A stretch of 17,075 nt of DNA, from assembly GCA_023393915.1 (NCBI GenBank), contig JAEXBS010000075.1, positions 1-17,075 on the forward strand, read 5' to 3'. Origin of the DNA: Bacteroidota bacterium. GTDB taxonomy: Bacteria > Bacteroidota > Bacteroidia > Flavobacteriales > Weeksellaceae. A program made the translations under genes and the position numbers. The notes below the pieces were generated by a model, which saw only the letters and a program-made list of their open reading frames with translations, had not been told where the DNA came from and made no database searches. Within the stretch, counting starts at the first letter, position 1. Every line of letters begins with the position of its first letter. Below, piece after piece: positions 15,854-17,075 of the stretch.

Positions 15854-15970
15854 TTTAGCGCCCTCCTTTTTACTTCATTGGCTCTATAATAGTTATGCGG
15901 GAAAGATGATAGGTCGCCTTTGATGCGACATTTTATATAATATAGATTATGAGGACGGGAGAGAAAAATT
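15854..15970. promoter_or_regulatory. Divergent control region between vWA and HTH genes
   Basis: This 117-bp gap must serve both genes. For the plus-strand gene a -35-like TTGATG (15920-15925) is followed after 17 nt by TAGATT within an AT-rich block (TTTTATATAATATAGATT). For the minus-strand gene TATTATAG about 35 bp before the ATG is a possible -10. A 5-bp inverted repeat, GTCGC/GCGAC (15913-15917 and 15925-15929), overlaps the plus-strand -35 and may be an operator, possibly for the HTH protein itself. Confidence 0.35.
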
Positions 15971-16687
15971 GTGTCCAGGTTTTTTCGCCTGAAAAACTTT
16001 CTTCGCCGCAACAGGATTATCCTTTCGGAAGATTTGCTCGGAGATTTAAGTTTATACCTACGCCTATATTATGAAAAAGAGGCGCCATCCGAATACTGTT
16101 GTCCCGATAAAATAGACGGCATACCTGAAGGCGAAGAAAAAGATTCAGAGCTGCCAAGAGCCGACGCTGTCATGTCACATGGGAACGATCACACGAAGGG
16201 ACTTTACCAATTTGAGCGGTCTTCCTGGAAAGAAGATCGGTTAAAAAATAGAATTGCTCCTCGAAAGATGATACTGGCCAGATCGGCGGTTCCATCAGGC
16301 AGTGAGCATGATGAAATCGGCGAATACATCGAATCTCAGCAGAAACCGTCTTTCAGCCGGACATTGATGATGTTTATTGACGAAAGAAACGAGCGCGATA
16401 GCGACGTATACAGAAGGGCCAGGATTGACAGGCGTTTATTTTCTAAAATACGCAGTGACGAAGGTTATCATCCAAGCCAGGATACCGTAATTTCACTTGC
16501 GCTCGCGCTTCGGTTAAGCAGGGGTGAGGCTGATACGCTGCTTGAGACGGCTGGATATGCCCTGAGTAAAAGCCGCCTCTCAGATTTGGTTGTCGCCTTT
16601 TGTATAGAACGTGAAATATTCAATGTCTGTGATGTAAATATGATTCTCGACCATTTGAATCTGCCGCTGATTGGATATCAGAGATAA
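15971..16687 (+). CDS. HTH-domain protein divergent from the vWA gene
   Basis: A 238-aa protein starting at GTG with GGGAGA about seven to eight bases upstream. The N-terminal half (about 1-125) is charged, low in recognisable motifs, and probably partly disordered (EKDSELPRADAVMSH). The C-terminal half carries an XRE/lambda-repressor-like helical domain: SRTLMMFIDERNERDSDVYR, then RARIDRRLFSKIRSDEGYHP as the likely recognition unit, then TVISLALALRLSRGEADTLL and AGYALSKSRLSDLVV. I have seen this arrangement of C-terminal domain next to vWA proteins in anaerobic bacteria, but cannot assign a function. It could regulate the divergent gene pair. It is the only plus-strand gene in the window. 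Confidence 0.8.
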   Translation: MSRFFRLKNFLRRNRIILSEDLLGDLSLYLRLYYEKEAPSEYCCPDKIDGIPEGEEKDSELPRADAVMSHGNDHTKGLYQFERSSWKEDRLKNRIAPRKMILARSAVPSGSEHDEIGEYIESQQKPSFSRTLMMFIDERNERDSDVYRRARIDRRLFSKIRSDEGYHPSQDTVISLALALRLSRGEADTLLETAGYALSKSRLSDLVVAFCIEREIFNVCDVNMILDHLNLPLIGYQR

Positions 16688-16709
16688 ACAAGCACTGAAA
16701 GATTTGGCT

Positions 16710-16727
16710 GCGCCGCCTTTGCGGCGC
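16710..16727. terminator. GC-rich hairpin between convergent genes
   Basis: GCGCCGC (16710-16716) and GCGGCGC (16721-16727) form a perfect 7-bp stem with a 4-nt CTTT loop, lying 23 bp after the stop of the HTH gene and immediately after the stop of the convergent MATE gene. The position suits a shared terminator, but neither side has a clear T-run, so rho-independent activity may be weak. Confidence 0.45.
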
Positions 16728-16730
16728 GCG

Positions 16731-17075
16731 TCAGTCGCGCAGCGCCCGGTGCGGAGAGTTTTTTCTTGAATAGAGGCTGCGCGTGCAGCGGATCATGTAA
16801 TAGACCACCGCGGCGGAGACCAGCAGTTCGGTGACGGGCATCGCGAGCCAGAGGGCCCGGGCTCCCGCGGCGGCGGGCAGAAAGAGGATCAGCAAACCGC
16901 TGACGAGCATACCGCGCGAGACGGAGACGAAGAAAGATATCTCCGGCTGCATCAGGGACTGGAAGTAATAGGTGGAGAAGATATTCAGCGGCAGCAGCAG
17001 GAACGAAAGGCCGTAGCAGCGGATGATGAAGGGCGCTATCGAGAGCACCATCTCCGTCGGGGCCATGAAGATACG
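16731..17075 (-). CDS. MATE-family efflux transporter, C-terminal part (partial)
   Basis: The frame is open through the window edge (RIF precedes the first internal ATG at 17066), so this is the last ~115 residues of a larger protein. Three hydrophobic helices are visible: FIIRCYGLSFLLLPLNIFST, then MLVSGLLILFLPAAAG, then LWLAMPVTELLVSAAVVYYM, followed by a short basic tail (RCTRSLYSRKNSPHRALRD). The pattern of an IAPF-x-R-x-Y block followed by N-x-x-S-x-Y-Y-F-Q is typical of the C-terminal helices of NorM/DinF-like Na+ or H+ coupled drug exporters in the inner membrane. The DNA here is GC-richer than the BREX genes, suggesting it belongs to the host backbone. Confidence 0.8.
   Translation of the reverse strand, partial: RIFMAPTEMVLSIAPFIIRCYGLSFLLLPLNIFSTYYFQSLMQPEISFFVSVSRGMLVSGLLILFLPAAAGARALWLAMPVTELLVSAAVVYYMIRCTRSLYSRKNSPHRALRD

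Overview
The window carries a complete type 1 BREX phage-defence locus. All six core genes lie on the minus strand in the canonical order brxA, brxB, brxC, pglX, pglZ, brxL, running from about 13.9 kb down to 0.47 kb. Identification rests on gene order, protein lengths and visible motifs: P-loops in BrxC and BrxL, DPCIGSGH and NPPY in the PglX methyltransferase, and the alkaline-phosphatase-type metal motifs in PglZ. The organism cannot be named with certainty. Strong purine-rich Shine-Dalgarno sites, moderate to high GC and the neighbour genes fit an anaerobic gut-type bacterium such as a Synergistota member or a relative, but this is a weak guess.

Layout. 1-467: AT-rich flank without an intact gene, with short coding-like scraps in several frames. 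468-5063: brxL and pglZ, 15 nt apart. 5064-5542: an unusual 479-bp gap holding a roughly 90-bp tandem repeat with hairpin-forming arms, a 9-10 bp perfect stem-loop, a 56-codon ORF and a probable promoter for pglZ-brxL. 5543-9103: pglX, with an AT-rich patch at its probable specificity region. 9117-12730: brxC, split into two ORFs by an apparent 1-nt frameshift. 12735-13917: brxB and brxA, tightly packed. 14058-15089: ankyrin-repeat protein. 15266-15853: vWA (MIDAS) protein, also apparently frameshifted near its 3' end. 15971-16687 (plus strand): HTH-type protein divergent from the vWA gene. 16731-17075: C-terminal end of a MATE-family transporter in visibly GC-richer DNA, probably the flanking host chromosome.

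How the genes work together. In known BREX systems PglX methylates an adenine at a non-palindromic site on host DNA, with BrxB, BrxC and PglZ required for modification, while BrxL and the rest block replication of unmodified phage. The head operon here would be brxA-brxB-brxC-pglX, and a second unit pglZ-brxL appears to have its own promoter. The most consequential observation is that brxC reads as 877 + 321 codons instead of one frame of about 1,204. One added base in an AAA run at 10142-10144 restores a natural-looking continuous protein. The system may therefore be inactivated, switchable, or mis-sequenced at that point. The ankyrin, vWA and HTH genes upstream are of unknown relevance to BREX.
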